This document shows, piece after piece, positions 8,899 through 17,557 of a DNA stretch of 64,000 nt (positions are counted from its first letter, which is position 1; each line of letters begins with the position of its first letter). The stretch is taken from positions 62,001 through 126,000 of the forward strand of contig JBGSKQ010000093.1 in the NCBI GenBank assembly GCA_041741095.1. The letters are read 5' to 3'. Under the pieces are notes generated by a model, which saw nothing but the letters and a program-made list of their open reading frames with translations, searched no databases and was not told the origin of the DNA. Position numbers and translations under genes: made by a program. This stretch comes from UBA6168 sp041741095 (lineage in GTDB: Bacteria; Bacteroidota; Bacteroidia; Chitinophagales; Saprospiraceae).

Positions 8899-8991
8899 GA
8901 ATTTATTTGGATGAAAATTTTATAAAATGTTGATAGTCAATTAAATAAAATGAATAAAGTTTTTTAAAAATGCAAAGTAGTTTGCGCCAAC

Positions 8992-9026
8992 AAAAAAGCG
9001 GAACCTGGAATAGGCTCCGCTTTTTT
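8992..9026 (-). terminator. Terminator of the aspartyl protease gene
   Basis: On the minus strand AAAAAAGCGGAGCC pairs with GGTTCCGCTTTTTT around a 7-nt loop, one G-U pair, ending in a T run. It begins about 20 bp after the protease stop. Confidence 0.85.
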
Positions 9027-9046
9027 GAAACATAAATAGTTTTCAA

Positions 9047-9958
9047 CTACCAGACATAAATCTTCCTTTTTTTGTAGTTAATGGAAATCTTTTGGCTTTT
9101 GAAGAAAGGATAACCCAACAAGCCGTCCAGCCTCGACCCAAAATGTTCTTCTATGGATGACATATCGGTGAATAAGTAGCGCATGGCAGGAAACTCATTG
9201 CCTTTGATGCTGCTTTGGCGCACATCTGCCGCTACTACCAGATGCTTCTGGTTGTCCAATCCCGTCAGCCATTCTTCACAAACATCGGCCAAATGGCTGT
9301 CCTCAATTTTTGACAGGTAATCTTGATCCAGCAAATTCACGGCAGCGCCGCTGTCAACGCCCAGGTAGGCTTTTTTCCCACCTATTTTGACCACAACTAC
9401 AGGCACATGGCCATGCAGCACAAATGGAATAACTTTAGAAGCTTTGTTTTTGTGAAAACCTGCCGTTTCGTTGGCAGGGTAAATATGGATAAGCTGTTGG
9501 GCGTAGTCAAATAGCAACTCATATTGTTGCAGGATGTCGTAGCCAATCAAGCCCATCAAATCTCGGCCACAGTTTATTTCCAACTGGCTGATATCCAGAA
9601 CGTAAGATTCCAAATCCTTTCGGTGGATGTTGCCAAAAGAAAATTCTCGAAGCTCCGTTTTGCCGACCGTCATCTCGCCCCCAACGCCTCTGGCCGCTAC
9701 TTTTTCCCCACTTTTTTCTTTTTTGTCAATGACCATCGAAGGAGCGCCGGTATCCAGGATGAAGCTGCCCATTTCACCATTTACTTTGGCCTGCACCACT
9801 ATCATCCCCTGCAATAGTTCAAAGGGCGCAATTGTTACATCAGACTTGTATTCGTTGTAATTAACTTCCCCAATGCCTTCAGTATGGAACAGCGCAACGT
9901 TGTTTTGTGAATAAAGGAACTGGGAGGCCATCACCATTAAAAGAACCAAATTTTTCAT
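9047..9958 (-). CDS. Secreted retropepsin-like aspartyl protease
   Basis: A 303-residue protein with a signal peptide (MKNLVLLMVMASQFLYS). It has two aspartyl-protease half-domains: GSFILDTGAPSMVID near residue 65 and AYLGVDSGAAVNLLD near residue 200. Having both D-[TS]-G-A motifs in one chain suggests an active site formed within the monomer. It probably acts outside the inner membrane; the substrate is unknown. The frame opens at a GTG two codons earlier, but an AAGGAGG five bases before the ATG at 9958 settles the start. No T9SS tail is seen. Confidence 0.85.
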   Translation of the reverse strand: MKNLVLLMVMASQFLYSQNNVALFHTEGIGEVNYNEYKSDVTIAPFELLQGMIVVQAKVNGEMGSFILDTGAPSMVIDKKEKSGEKVAARGVGGEMTVGKTELREFSFGNIHRKDLESYVLDISQLEINCGRDLMGLIGYDILQQYELLFDYAQQLIHIYPANETAGFHKNKASKVIPFVLHGHVPVVVVKIGGKKAYLGVDSGAAVNLLDQDYLSKIEDSHLADVCEEWLTGLDNQKHLVVAADVRQSSIKGNEFPAMRYLFTDMSSIEEHFGSRLDGLLGYPFFKSQKISINYKKRKIYVW

Positions 9959-9963
9959 AGCCA

Positions 9964-9970
9964 CCTCCTT
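9964..9970 (-). promoter_or_regulatory. Strong Shine-Dalgarno site for the aspartyl protease
   Basis: AAGGAGG on the minus strand, 5 nt before the ATG at 9958. It is notable because most starts in this window lack a clear Shine-Dalgarno sequence, as is typical of Bacteroidota. Confidence 0.7.
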
Positions 9971-10303
9971 TTTTTGTAAGCCGCAAGCGGGACAATTTGT
10001 TCATGGGTATTCTCTCAATTGCGGCTTGGGGTTCAAGCTTGTTAAAAAAATAACCACCCGTTATTATCTTCTGAATGGTTTCAGCGGATAAATATACCCC
10101 GTTTTCACGCCAAAGGCAACATTTGGTTAAACTTTAATTTACATTAAATTAACATTGACACATATTGCTGCTGTTTTGGTGCCTGAAAAAACAGAAACAA
10201 TGCAGTTGAGAAAATAAATGCCAACTTGTTGCCCCTCTTGCCGTTTGAATAGGAAGTTTAATTCCTGATATTTTTACCAAAATTTTTTAACCATTTCCTG
10301 TCC
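9971..10303. other. Divergent intergenic region, protease / psd
   Basis: It holds the promoters for two divergent genes. There is a short AT-rich palindrome (TTAATTT-acatt-AAATTAA, 10134-10152) and, near the protease side, a distant pair GCCGCAA / TTGCGGC. No coding frame is convincing and no exact promoter boxes were identified. Confidence 0.4.
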
Positions 10304-10960
10304 ATGCCTTTTTACCGAAAGTCCATTTTCAAAAAGTCATTTGTTTTCATCCTCTTGGCTGCATTGGCTTGCCTGGCCTATTACCAGTTTTGGTTCCTGC
10401 GCCAGCCAGCGCGGCAAATCCCTTCTGATACCGCCGTTTTTACAAGTCCGGCCAATGGAAAGGTGGCCGCTGTTATTCATTGGTACAGCGACTCCCTGGC
10501 TTGGGAAAAAGACGCTGGGGTCGTGCAGGTTTTGACCAAAGAAATTGGCCAAAGTGGCTACCTGATCGCCATAGAAATGGACGTGACCAATGTGCATTAC
10601 CAAAGGGCGCCCGCAGGTGGGCGTTTAATCGGGAGCAGTTATACCGATGGCAAATTCAACAATGCACTCATTATGTCCAACCGATTCGGGCTGCGCCTCG
10701 AAAATGAGCGGAACGACCTGCTATTTGAAATGGAAAATGGCCTGCGCTTTAAGGTGGTTCAAGTGGCCGGACTGCTTGCACGGCGGATTGTTGACTACTT
10801 GGAGCCTGAACAAATTGTCAAACAAGGAGAAGTAATCGGTTTGATAAAATTGGGCAGTCAAGTTGGGTTGGTTTTGCCTGAAATTGCCAAACCGACAGTA
10901 GAAGTAGGCGAAACTGTGATAGATGGTGAAACGGTGGTGGCTAAACTGCCTGAATTGTAG
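10304..10960 (+). CDS. psd: Phosphatidylserine decarboxylase proenzyme, short form
   Basis: It converts phosphatidylserine to phosphatidylethanolamine. An N-terminal membrane segment (SFVFILLAALACLAYYQFWFL) anchors it. MDVTNVHYQRAPAGG is the conserved core, and LGSQVGLVLP near residue 185 holds the Gly-Ser pair where the proenzyme cuts itself to make the pyruvoyl group. At 218 residues it belongs to the short (Psd-A-like) class rather than the long E. coli type. No pssA lies next to it. The next gene converges from the other strand. Confidence 0.88.
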   Translation: MPFYRKSIFKKSFVFILLAALACLAYYQFWFLRQPARQIPSDTAVFTSPANGKVAAVIHWYSDSLAWEKDAGVVQVLTKEIGQSGYLIAIEMDVTNVHYQRAPAGGRLIGSSYTDGKFNNALIMSNRFGLRLENERNDLLFEMENGLRFKVVQVAGLLARRIVDYLEPEQIVKQGEVIGLIKLGSQVGLVLPEIAKPTVEVGETVIDGETVVAKLPEL

Positions 10961-10991
10961 TGGGGAGTTTTCAGGCAAGGTCGTAGGTTGA

Positions 10992-11282
10992 TTACCTCAC
11001 GATGACTTCGTTGATGTATTTTCCACCCAACTCGGCATTCATCATGGCCTTTATTTTTTCCTTTTCGTAGCTCATTTCTTGCTTCAAAGTGGAAGAGGTG
11101 ATGGAAATGAACAGCTTGTCTTTCCTGAATTTTATTTCATGAGTATGTTGGTTGATAGTTGTGCCCATTTTTTCACGCCAAACCTGGCGGATTTTGGTCT
11201 CGTTCAATTTTTCCTTCAAATGAAGGTCGTCCACCATATCCTTGAGGACATCCTTTAGCCAGTGTTGGTTGTCTAAGTGCAT
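10992..11282 (-). CDS. DciA/DUF721-family protein
   Basis: A 96-residue protein of the DUF721 family, recognised from its pattern: short N-terminal helix, VWREKMGTTINQHTHEIKFRKDKLFISITSSTL, then EMSYEKEKIKAMMNAEL. Better-studied relatives (DciA) help load the replicative helicase DnaB where DnaC is absent. The Bacteroidota proteins are smaller, so the role is inferred from family only. It stands alone, convergent with psd (31 bp between stops). Confidence 0.75.
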   Translation of the reverse strand: MHLDNQHWLKDVLKDMVDDLHLKEKLNETKIRQVWREKMGTTINQHTHEIKFRKDKLFISITSSTLKQEMSYEKEKIKAMMNAELGGKYINEVIVR

Positions 11283-11639
11283 CTGCTGTTTTTTATCGAA
11301 AGACGAATTTTTCTATAATGATTTGCCAAATATAGGAATGTAAACTCTATCTTTGGCCTGTTCAATCTACACGATATTCCATTTTAGGACATACTTCCTA
11401 CCATACTAAGAGATCCTACCACCACACTTTAGTTTCCTTTTTTTTCAAAAATCCCATCTCCCGATTAAAAAGATTGCCCTTCACACATGGGGCAGTGTTG
11501 CGATTTTTCCCACATCCTAACCCATTCGAGAACACACCACACACCATGTGGCCCTTCCTTGCTTTTGCTTGGAGGGGCTTTTTCATTTGCGATTTTAAGG
11601 AATTGTAAAACGTGGAGCCTTCATTTTAAAATCGCTGTG
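11283..11639 (+). other. Intergenic region with an orphan plus-strand terminator-like hairpin
   Basis: A 357-bp spacer between two minus-strand genes. The only structure seen is a hairpin GCCCTTCC / GGAGGGGC (11551-11558 with 11571-11578) followed by T5. It points along the plus strand, where no gene precedes it. That could end a small RNA from this spacer, or be chance. A long plus-strand open frame from 11487 is only the antisense shadow of the VWA gene. Confidence 0.35.
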
Positions 11640-12737
11640 TCACTTTCTTTTCCGCTTGTTGTTCTTGTAGTCCATAAAAATAAATTCGCCCAGTCCCTGC
11701 AGGCTGCTGTAAAAAGCCTTGCCATTATTGGCTTTGGTAAATTGATCCACAAACCTGACCAAATAGGGGTCACGGGCTATCATAAATGTGGTGATGGGGA
11801 TGTTCATTTTGCGGCATTTGGTAGCCAGGTTGAGCGTACGGGTGACGATGGTGCGGTCGAGGCCGAAGCTGTTTTTATAATAGTTTTTGCCCTTTTTGAT
11901 GCAGGTCGGCTTGCCATCGGTGATCATGAAAATCTGCTTGTTCGGGTTGCGCCGTTTGCGCAGGATTTCCATCGCCAATTCAAGGCCGGCAACGGTATTA
12001 GTGTGGTACGGGCCTACTTGCAGATAAGGCAAATCCTTGATGTCAATCTGCCATGCGTCGTTTCCAAACACCAAAATATCAAGTGTATCTTTTGGGTAGC
12101 GGGTCGTGATAAGTTCCGAAAGGGCAAGGGCTACTTTTTTGGCGGGCGTGATGCGGTCTTCGCCGTACAATATCATGGAGTGGGAAATATCAATCATCAG
12201 CGCCGTGCTGGTTTGGCTTTGGTAAAAAGTTTCCTGCACTTCCAGGTCGTCGGGCGTCAGTTTAAAATCCTCGATGCCGTGGTTGATATGGGCATTGCGA
12301 AGGCTTTCGGACACGGCGATGCTTTCCAGGCTGTCACCAAACTCGTATGGCCTTAGCTCGGATGCCCGCTCGTCGCCCCTGCCGTCGTATTTCGTGGAAT
12401 GGTTGCCCTGTTTGGTTTTTTTCAGTTGGCCAAAAATTTCGTCCAAAGCCTGTCGGCGCAGGGCGATTTCCATTTTGGAAGTAGGGACGTATTGTGGTTG
12501 GCCGTTCACTTCGCCATCGGTGATGTAGCCGTTGGCAATCAGATCCTGGATAAAATCGCCCATGCCGTATTCCTCATTGGTCAGGCCGTGCTGCCTGTCC
12601 AATTCCGTCAGCCAGGAGAGTGCCTCCCGCACATCGCCGGATGTATAGAGCAACAACTCTTGAAACAACCTTAACAGTTTTTCAAAAATGGATTCGTCTT
12701 GCCCAGGTATATATTCGGAAAAATGCCAGCCTAACAT
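11640..12737 (-). CDS. VWA-domain protein, magnesium-chelatase subunit D-like
   Basis: A 365-residue cytoplasmic protein. The C-terminal half is a von Willebrand A domain with the metal site DISHSM near residue 190, a following conserved Thr region and FMITDGKPTCIKKGK. The N-terminal half is helical (KLLRLFQELLLYTSGDVREAL). It ends in a very basic NNKRKRK. Such proteins usually work with a MoxR/ChlI-type AAA+ ATPase that inserts metals or remodels complexes, but none is adjacent here. The partner and substrate are unknown. Confidence 0.8.
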   Translation of the reverse strand: MLGWHFSEYIPGQDESIFEKLLRLFQELLLYTSGDVREALSWLTELDRQHGLTNEEYGMGDFIQDLIANGYITDGEVNGQPQYVPTSKMEIALRRQALDEIFGQLKKTKQGNHSTKYDGRGDERASELRPYEFGDSLESIAVSESLRNAHINHGIEDFKLTPDDLEVQETFYQSQTSTALMIDISHSMILYGEDRITPAKKVALALSELITTRYPKDTLDILVFGNDAWQIDIKDLPYLQVGPYHTNTVAGLELAMEILRKRRNPNKQIFMITDGKPTCIKKGKNYYKNSFGLDRTIVTRTLNLATKCRKMNIPITTFMIARDPYLVRFVDQFTKANNGKAFYSSLQGLGEFIFMDYKNNKRKRK

Positions 12738-12823
12738 ATTTCGATGAGTGATTGAAAGAATAAGTAAAGGAGAGAATTTTTGCTTCTCTCGACTTTCTAA
12801 CTACAATCGGAAGTTGCAAATGT

Positions 12824-13225
12824 TTATTCCACCAATTCCACATCATTGACGAGATAGGGCGTGTCGCCCTCCCAAGGGAACATCTTATTGAACTGTTTGT
12901 AGTGCAGCCTTACGACCTTTCCCTCCATTTTTTCCAGCTTTTCGGCCACCGATTTTTTGTTCACGGAAAAGTACCAAATTTGGTTCATCATGGCTGTGCC
13001 GGGCTGGGGGTTGACCACGCCGCCTTGGTTCAGCTCGCCTTCATAGGTCTTGAAGACGAAGCCTTTTCTTGAAAATTTAATCAAGGTGCCAGCCCGATAG
13101 CCATCACTGAACACCGCATAATATTGGAAATAAACAATGCTGCCAATGACCAATAAAACGACAAGGCTGATCCAGCCAAAAAGTTTTTTCCATTTGAAAT
13201 TGGCAAGGGAATTCCGGAAGCTCAT
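12824..13225 (-). CDS. Conserved single-pass membrane protein of unknown function
   Basis: A 133-residue protein with a short cytoplasmic N-terminus (MSFRNSLANFKWKKLFGW), one membrane segment (ISLVVLLVIGSIVYFQYY) and an extracytoplasmic part containing SDGYRAGTLIKFSRKGFVFKTYEGEL. Similar proteins occur across Bacteroidota, where automatic annotation sometimes wrongly calls them 6-phosphogluconate dehydrogenase; no such enzyme motif is present. The ATG at 13225 is chosen because the 25 upstream codons are low in family-like sequence. Confidence 0.65.
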   Translation of the reverse strand: MSFRNSLANFKWKKLFGWISLVVLLVIGSIVYFQYYAVFSDGYRAGTLIKFSRKGFVFKTYEGELNQGGVVNPQPGTAMMNQIWYFSVNKKSVAEKLEKMEGKVVRLHYKQFNKMFPWEGDTPYLVNDVELVE

Positions 13226-13331
13226 GTTTTGTGTTTTTGACTCTCTCCTAGCACTACTCCAAAAAAGAAGGAGGGGAGCCGGGAGTGAGTTATGTGTCAA
13301 AATTATGTGGCCAAAACTACGACGGCCAAGT

Positions 13332-13988
13332 TCAAAAAGGTATCAATTCCCCGTCCACAATGGCAATGATTTTTTCGCCGGGCATGGGTTTTACCAAAAA
13401 CAAGCCCGTAAAGGCGCTGAATGCGGGCAGTACCATACAACTGATTGATAACCAAAAGCATGGAAACCTCAACTGCTGCCTGCCATTGCCCTTTAGCAGC
13501 ACACCAGGGTGGAGGTGGCCCGAAAAAATCCAGCCCTTTTGATCCACTTTTTCATGGGGCTGGTGAAAAAACGAAAACCCGCCCAAGGCAAAACCGTCCT
13601 GTTCTACCTGCACACCCATTTCAGCGTATTTATTTTTGTGCAAAATATCGTGGTTGCCTTTTACCAAAATGACTTTCCGATCAGCGATTTTTTCACGCCA
13701 AAGTGTGAATTTGTCCAAATCGCTGTTGGCCTGCGAGTGGAACATATCGCCCACGATGATGATTTTTTTTGGGTCAAATTCTGCGACCAATTTCCCCAGC
13801 CTACCCAAATCTTCGTCCTGAACCTGCCCCGGAATGGGAATTCCAGCCTTCCTGAAATGCCCACCTTTACCAACGTGCAAATCAGATAGCACCAGCGCTT
13901 GTTGCCCCTCCCAATAAATGGCCCTTTTCGCCGACAGCCAAAGGCTTTCCCCTTGAATATCAATGAGTAAATTACTTCCTACATTCAT
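13332..13988 (-). CDS. pdeM: Ligase-associated metallophosphoesterase PdeM
   Basis: A 218-residue calcineurin-like phosphoesterase with the five metal motifs in order: SDLHVGKGGHFRKAG, VGDMFHS, VKGNHD, the FFHQPHE region and GHLHPG. It matches the PdeM family, an endonuclease encoded beside ATP-dependent DNA ligase, an Lhr-like helicase and an SNM1-like exonuclease in a DNA-damage response set. Its start lies 31 bp after the helicase stop, so the two are probably co-transcribed. The spacer is a heptamer repeat. Confidence 0.88.
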   Translation of the reverse strand: MNVGSNLLIDIQGESLWLSAKRAIYWEGQQALVLSDLHVGKGGHFRKAGIPIPGQVQDEDLGRLGKLVAEFDPKKIIIVGDMFHSQANSDLDKFTLWREKIADRKVILVKGNHDILHKNKYAEMGVQVEQDGFALGGFSFFHQPHEKVDQKGWIFSGHLHPGVLLKGNGRQQLRFPCFWLSISCMVLPAFSAFTGLFLVKPMPGEKIIAIVDGELIPF

Positions 13989-14025
13989 CGTTCATCGTTT
14001 ATCCTTCATCGTTCAAAGTTCAAAC
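13984..14025. repeat. Six tandem heptamers (TTCATCG family)
   Basis: Six consecutive 7-bp units: TTCATCG, TTCATCG, TTTATCC, TTCATCG, TTCAAAG, TTCAAAC. They fill the pdeM-lhr spacer and run into the first codon of pdeM and the last codons of the helicase. Same unit family as the foldbacks in the dcw cluster, but here only one orientation is present. Confidence 0.8.
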
Positions 14026-16491
14026 TTCCCTCAATTGCATCCGCTTTACCCTTTCCGCCAATTTCTCGCTGCTCAGGTTTTCCCGCATACTGTCCACTTT
14101 GATGGGAAAGGAGAAGGGAGTGAGTTTTTCAGGTTTTTTTAATAATATTTTACCTGAAGATATGCGCTCCAGCGCAGACCGCAACCGTGCTTCTTCCAGT
14201 TGAAAATCAAATACTTCCTGGTAGGCTTGGCGCAATAACATGTTGTCAGGATCATATTCTACGAAAACGTCAAAAATAAGCGACGACGACGATTGCAGGT
14301 GTTTGTTCTGCTTAAAACTGCCTGGATAGCCTTGGAAAACCAGCCCGGCAATCACGGCAATGTCCCTGAATTTCCGCCGGGCCATTTCCACAGAATTGAT
14401 ACTTTTCTGAATGTCATCAAAAAGGTTTTCAGTTGAAAACAACGCAGCCAGGTTGTCTTCTGCCATCGGTATCGCCAGATCGGAAAGCAGCTCAAAACCG
14501 TAGTCGTTCATGGCAATGGAAAAAGTGATCGGCTTCTTTCGGCTCAGCCGAAAAGCCAGCAGGGCGGCCATCACCTCGTGTACCAACCTGCCCTCAAAAG
14601 GATAGACAAATAGGTGGTGCCCGTCCTTCGTCTCGATGTACTCAATGAGCGTTTCGTTTTCCAAAGGAATCGCAGAGCGCTCTTTTTGTAGGTCAAAAAG
14701 CGGCGCAAGTGCCTGTATTTCAATGTGTTTTGATTCGCCCAAGGCAGCCTCGTGGATGGTTTTGCGCAGCGTCTCGCCCAAATTAGATGACAACGGGATG
14801 CGGCCACCGAGCCAGCTTGGTACCTTGGCATTTTTGGCCTTGGAGCGCCGCACATAGACGGTCATTTCCTTGATGTGGACAAATTCAAGCGTGCGGCCCG
14901 CCAGCGAAAACACGTCGCCCGGTTTCAATTTTGAAATAAACCATTCCTCGATGGTGCCGACGAAACCGCCTTTCAGGTATTTTACCTTCATCACCGCATC
15001 GCTCACGATGGTGCCGATGTGTAGGCGGTGGCGCATGGCGGTGCGCTTGGAGGTGATGCGCCAAACGCCGTCCTCGCCTTTTATCACTTTTTGAAATTCC
15101 TCATAAGCGTTCAATGAACCACCCGTGGTGATAAAAGATAGCACCCATTCCCATTCGTCCACCGTCATGTATTGGAAACAATGCGTGGTCATTATTTCTT
15201 CAAAAACCTCGTCTGGGCGGAATCCCTCACCGACGGCCAAGGTACAGAGGTATTGCACCAGCACATCGAAGCTAAGGACATAAGGTAGCCGCTGTTCAAC
15301 GACTTGATTTTCAATGGCTTGCTTTAAGGCTGCTGCCTCGGCCAGTTCCAACGAATGGGTAGGCAGGAAATAAATCTTGCTTACTTCGTGGGGCGCATGG
15401 CCGCTGCGCCCGGCCCTTTGCAGGAAGCGGGCAACCCCTTTCGGGCTGCCCACTTGCACGACCGTGTCCACAGGGCGAAAATCCACGCCAAGATCAAGGC
15501 TGGCAGTGGTGACGACGGCCTTTAGCAGCCCTTGGCTCAAGGCGTTTTCTACCCAATCCCTTAGTTCCCGATCAATGGAGCCGTGGTGCAGGGCCAGCAG
15601 CCCCGCCAAATCAGGAAAGGCATCCAGCAGGGAGTGGTACCAAATTTCCGATTGGCTACGGGTATTGGTGAAAATGAGGGTGGTTTGGCTTTTTTCAATG
15701 ATAGGAAAAACCTTGTCCAGCAATTTGATGCCCAAGTGGCCAGCCCAAGGAAATCGTTCTATTTCGGCAGGAATAACACTTTCCACAATGGTCCGTTTTT
15801 GCATGTCCGTTTTTACAAAAACACCAATTTCATGGTCAGATCCCAACAGGACTTGCATGGCTTCGTGAAGGTTGCCAATGGTGGCAGAAATGCCCCATAT
15901 CCTCAACGAACTTACGGGCTCAAGTGCAGAAGGTGGTTTAGCCAATTTTTTTAATCTGCTCAAGGCCAATTCTACCAATACGCCACGCTTGCTGCCCAGC
16001 AATTCGTGCCACTCGTCCACCACCACGGCTTGCAGTTTTTTGAACAAAACTGGATGGCCTTTTTGCGCCAGCAAAAGGTGAAGGCTCTCAGGGGTAATAA
16101 TGAGGATTTCTGGCATTTCCTTTTTTTGCTTTTGCCGTTCGGCACTGGAAGTATCGCCACTGCGAAGGCCGATTTCCCACGGCAGGCCTATTTCAGAGCA
16201 GGCTTCCTGCATGGCTTTTTGGATGTCACGGGCGAGGGCACGGAGGGGCGTGATCCAAAGCATTTGCAGGCCGTTTTTGCGGCGGTCTTTCCAGTCGGGG
16301 TGCTTGTTAATCCAATCTATAATGATGGGTAAAAAGAGGGCGAAGGTTTTGCCGCAGCCAGTAGGAGCATTGAGAAGGCCGCTTTTGCTGTCGAGAAAGT
16401 ATTGCCAGGTTTCCTCCTGAAATGGGAAAGGGTGCTGGTTTTTGGAAGAAAACCATTGAAGTAGAATACTGTATCCTGGCGGGTTTTCCAA
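14020..16491 (-). CDS. Ligase-associated DEXH-box helicase, Lhr-like
   Basis: An 823-residue superfamily 2 helicase. Domain 1 has APTGCGKTFALFLP, TPLRALARDI, VDEWHELLGSKRG (DExH box) and WGISATIG. Domain 2 has LIFTNTRSQSEIWYHSL, TTASLDLGVDF and QRAGRSGH. The rest is the winged-helix and Lhr-core region. This is the helicase of the ligase-associated DNA-damage cluster. The frame starts at TTG (16489-16491); no ATG gives a better start. Upstream, where the ligase gene would be expected, a gene on the opposite strand intervenes, so it probably has its own promoter in 16492-16568. Confidence 0.92.
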   Translation of the reverse strand: MENPPGYSILLQWFSSKNQHPFPFQEETWQYFLDSKSGLLNAPTGCGKTFALFLPIIIDWINKHPDWKDRRKNGLQMLWITPLRALARDIQKAMQEACSEIGLPWEIGLRSGDTSSAERQKQKKEMPEILIITPESLHLLLAQKGHPVLFKKLQAVVVDEWHELLGSKRGVLVELALSRLKKLAKPPSALEPVSSLRIWGISATIGNLHEAMQVLLGSDHEIGVFVKTDMQKRTIVESVIPAEIERFPWAGHLGIKLLDKVFPIIEKSQTTLIFTNTRSQSEIWYHSLLDAFPDLAGLLALHHGSIDRELRDWVENALSQGLLKAVVTTASLDLGVDFRPVDTVVQVGSPKGVARFLQRAGRSGHAPHEVSKIYFLPTHSLELAEAAALKQAIENQVVEQRLPYVLSFDVLVQYLCTLAVGEGFRPDEVFEEIMTTHCFQYMTVDEWEWVLSFITTGGSLNAYEEFQKVIKGEDGVWRITSKRTAMRHRLHIGTIVSDAVMKVKYLKGGFVGTIEEWFISKLKPGDVFSLAGRTLEFVHIKEMTVYVRRSKAKNAKVPSWLGGRIPLSSNLGETLRKTIHEAALGESKHIEIQALAPLFDLQKERSAIPLENETLIEYIETKDGHHLFVYPFEGRLVHEVMAALLAFRLSRKKPITFSIAMNDYGFELLSDLAIPMAEDNLAALFSTENLFDDIQKSINSVEMARRKFRDIAVIAGLVFQGYPGSFKQNKHLQSSSSLIFDVFVEYDPDNMLLRQAYQEVFDFQLEEARLRSALERISSGKILLKKPEKLTPFSFPIKVDSMRENLSSEKLAERVKRMQLREV

Positions 16492-16568
16492 TGGAATTAT
16501 TTGATAGTAATAAATTTACAAAAATGAGTAATTTTGCTAAAAAAGTACTTTAGAAAACTTTAAACCCT

Positions 16569-17546
16569 ATGGCAAAACACCAAAGGCCCGTCCCAACGCC
16601 GCACGATATTTTTTTCAGGGCAGTATTTCAAATGAAGGAAGTGGTAGTGGAAATGGTTCAAAACTACCTTCCGGAAAACCTTAGTTCCGAACTTGACTTC
16701 GATTCTCTTGAACTGGATCGGGATGCCTTTCAAAACGAGGAACTGAAACAATATTTTTCTGACCTTGTTTACCTGGCCCGCCTCAAGAATGGCCTTCCAT
16801 TGCGGATCGCTCTGTTGTTCGAACACAAAAGCGGCAAACCAGCCCAACATTTGCCAGAGCATATTCAAATCCTGAATTATAAAACGGGGATTTGGTCAGA
16901 TGATCGAAAACAAAATAGGCCTCCTACATTCGTCTATCCAATCTTAATTCATCATGGAAAATCGGGTTGGCATCAAAGGCCCTTTTGGTCGGTATTTGCC
17001 CATCTGCCCGCAAGCTGGCGTGATTATGCGGATGACATCAAATACCATCTGATTGATCTAAGCCGCATCAGCGACGATGATATAATTTTAAAAGGAAGCC
17101 AAACTTTCCTTGGCACGGCCTTTCTTTCCATGAAACACGCATTCGACCTGAACTTTTTCAAGCACAGTTTGCGCAAACTTTTTAATTTTGGATGGGTTAA
17201 AACGAAAAGCATACTGTTTGATCCTTTTTCAAAAGCATTGTTTTTTTACCTTGAAAATTTGACTGGTATGAAAGCCAAGGAGATAAAATCAAAATTCAGC
17301 GACGAGTTCATGTTCCAGATGCTGGACAACATAACAATTCCTTCTGTTTTTAATGAAGGCATGGAAAAAGGCATGGAGAAAGGTATAGAGAAAGGCATGG
17401 AAAAGAAAACCTATGAGTTTGTAATGAACCTGCTTGGCAATGTGCCTGAGTTCAGTGATGAAAAAATTGCCAGTCTCGCTGGGACTGAACCTGCTTTTGT
17501 CAAACGGTGTAGGAAAGCACTTGCCGAATCCAAGAAAAAAGGTTGA
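16569..17546 (+). CDS. Rpn-family recombination-promoting nuclease / PD-(D/E)XK transposase-like protein
   Basis: A 325-residue protein of the Rpn (transposase_31) family, which in E. coli promotes RecA-independent recombination and carries a PD-(D/E)XK nuclease. It begins PTPHDIFFRAVFQMKEVVVEMV; the nuclease core is seen as YFSDLVYLARLKNG then RIALLFEHKSGKP, with the E-x-K residues. Near residue 260 there is a short repeat EKGMEKGIEKGMEK. It sits opposite to and between lhr and the ligase gene, with only 11 bp between its stop and the ligase stop, so it looks like an insertion into the repair island. No terminal inverted repeats were seen. Confidence 0.85.
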   Translation: MAKHQRPVPTPHDIFFRAVFQMKEVVVEMVQNYLPENLSSELDFDSLELDRDAFQNEELKQYFSDLVYLARLKNGLPLRIALLFEHKSGKPAQHLPEHIQILNYKTGIWSDDRKQNRPPTFVYPILIHHGKSGWHQRPFWSVFAHLPASWRDYADDIKYHLIDLSRISDDDIILKGSQTFLGTAFLSMKHAFDLNFFKHSLRKLFNFGWVKTKSILFDPFSKALFFYLENLTGMKAKEIKSKFSDEFMFQMLDNITIPSVFNEGMEKGMEKGIEKGMEKKTYEFVMNLLGNVPEFSDEKIASLAGTEPAFVKRCRKALAESKKKG

Positions 17547-17557
17547 TAATCAAGGGA

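Noticed and set aside
11487..12356. 289-codon plus-strand open frame
   Set aside because: It is antisense to the VWA gene, whose motifs are clear, and its translation shows no family feature.
16492..17557. Insertion sequence with terminal inverted repeats around the Rpn gene
   Set aside because: No convincing terminal inverted repeats or target duplication could be seen at either border; reported only as a possible insertion.
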